Assembly: GCF_032452875.1 (NCBI RefSeq)
Contig: NW_026893837.1
Location: 1-64,000, forward strand
DNA from: Bos javanicus
Lineage: Eukaryota > Chordata > Mammalia > Artiodactyla > Bovidae
Direction: 5' to 3'
DNA length: 64,000 nt
The notes under the pieces are model-generated. The model worked only from the letters and a program-made list of their open reading frames with translations. It ran no database searches and was not told where the DNA came from. Shown here piece by piece: positions 63,601 to 64,000 of this stretch. The position numbers were made by a program, and so were the translations under genes. How positions within the stretch are numbered: position 1 is the stretch's first letter; every line of letters begins with the position of its first letter.

Positions 63601-64000
63601 AGCTGAGCCGCGCGACACCTGCCTGCTCATCTGCCTGATACTCGCCAGCTGAGCCGCGCGACACCTGCCTGCTCATCTGCCTGATACTCGCCAGCTGAGC
63701 CGCGCGACACCTGCCTGCTCATCTGCCTGATACTCGCCAGCTGAGCCCCGCGACACCTGCCTGCTCATCTGCCTGATACTCGCCAGCTGAGCCGCGCGAC
63801 ACCTGCCTGCTCATCTGCCTGATACTCGCCAGCTGAGCCGCGCGACACCTGCCTGCTCATCTGCCTGATACTCGCCAGCTGAGCCGCGCGACACCTGCCT
63901 GCTCATCTGCCTGATACTCGCCAGCTGAGCCGCGCGACACCTGCCTGCTCATCTGCCTGATACTCGCCAGCTGAGCCGCGCGACACCTGCCTGCTCATCT
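57623..64000. repeat. Near-perfect array to the window end
   Basis: Only about nine differences in some 139 monomers: T at 58064 (CTCTTCTG), C at 58362, the cluster at 59957-59992, C at 61351, T at 61480, T at 63550 and C at 63748. Runs of identical monomers between them reach about 2 kb. The change at 58064 removes one minus-strand TGA and creates a 77-codon open frame at 57924-58157, which is only repeat translation. The array continues past 64000. Confidence 0.93.
59935..59979. repeat. 45-bp monomer (1-bp deletion, clustered changes)
   Basis: TCTGCCTATACTCG replaces TCTGCCTGATACTCG. Within the next 35 bp there are two more changes, CAGCTCAGCC (C at 59971) and CTGTTCATC (T at 59992), in an otherwise perfect stretch. 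It is the only length change that I found after 14.5 kb. Confidence 0.92.

Larger units (their letters stand above)
1..64000. repeat. 46-bp satellite array, whole window (1391 complete monomers, both ends open)
   Basis: Every part of the window is built from one 46-bp unit. Numbered from its GACACCTG, the consensus has CACCTG at 3-8, CTGCCTG at 6-12 and again at 18-24, CAGCTG at 33-38 and a CGCGCG block spanning 42 to 1 of the next unit. The anchor G falls at 4 and at 63982, a distance of 63978 bp, which is 1391 units less 8 bp. Composition of the consensus is 19 C, 11 G, 7 A and 9 T. All copies are head to tail in the same orientation; I saw no inversion, transposon, telomere-like repeat or unique spacer. 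I found no match to any satellite family I know. The length, homogenised core and CpG richness fit eukaryotic satellite DNA rather than a bacterial repeat. The same unit length fills the entire window, so neither array boundary is visible. Confidence 0.98.

Noticed and set aside
1..64000. CRISPR array
   Set aside because: There is no division into constant repeats and unique spacers. All 46 bp of every unit are shared, and no cas-like gene is present.
1..64000. Gene encoding a giant repeat protein
   Set aside because: 46 is not a multiple of 3 and every frame on each strand meets a stop at least every 138 bp in the consensus, so no long frame exists on either strand.
1..64000. Centromere-type CENP-B box or telomeric repeat
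   Set aside because: No stretch of the monomer fits the TTCG-A-CGGG pattern of the CENP-B box and no TTAGGG- or TTTAGGG-like run occurs. A centromeric role cannot be judged from sequence alone.
1..64000. Rolling-circle or hairpin element from the CAGCTG and CGCGCG palindromes
   Set aside because: The palindromes are only 6 bp and the best longer pairing (GCTCA with TGAGC, 20-base loop) is a weak 5-bp stem. No conserved longer stem supports a structured element.
1..64000. Bacterial origin or plasmid iterons
   Set aside because: Iteron arrays are short and sit beside replication genes. A 64-kb gene-free array with higher-order organisation does not fit.

Overview
The whole 64 kb window is one uninterrupted tandem array of a 46-bp GC-rich satellite monomer (30 of 46 bases are G or C in the consensus). 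I number the monomer from the G of GACACCTG; a perfect copy lies at 39971-40016. Counting that anchor from position 4 to position 63982 gives 1391 consecutive monomers with a net shortfall of only 8 bp. Six short monomers account for all 8 bp. The array runs off both ends. I see no gene, RNA gene, mobile element, unique sequence or gap. A homogenised, CpG-rich array of this kind with layered higher-order structure points to eukaryotic satellite or heterochromatin (subtelomeric, pericentromeric or similar). I do not recognise the family and cannot name the organism.

Layout. (1) 1-11.57 kb: old, diverged monomers arranged as about four higher-order units of 61-67 monomers (2.8-3.1 kb), with a 16-monomer (736-bp) doublet nested inside. 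(2) 11.57-14.32 kb: a transition zone of mostly clean old-type monomers (T at monomer position 22, A at 28) in which the new type (C22, C28) appears stepwise. (3) 14.32-30.42 kb: new-type array, largely homogeneous, with scattered single variants and four islands of old-looking monomers. (4) 30,425-54,670: about 527 monomers with no difference that I could see. (5) 54.67-57.62 kb: a band of sparse variants, some shared between copies. (6) 57.62-64 kb: nearly perfect again, with few variants.

Interpretation (inference): the left side looks like the ageing flank of an array and the right side like a recently amplified core, or a stretch whose copy number an assembler could not truly resolve. 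The minus strand carries one 31-codon reading frame per monomer, overlapping at ATGA. The longer open frames of 61-138 codons come from variants that break this TGA, or from small deletions. I treat none of them as genes. Each consensus monomer also carries two E-box hexamers and four CpGs. Any biological role is more likely at the chromatin, recombination or binding-site level than at the protein level.
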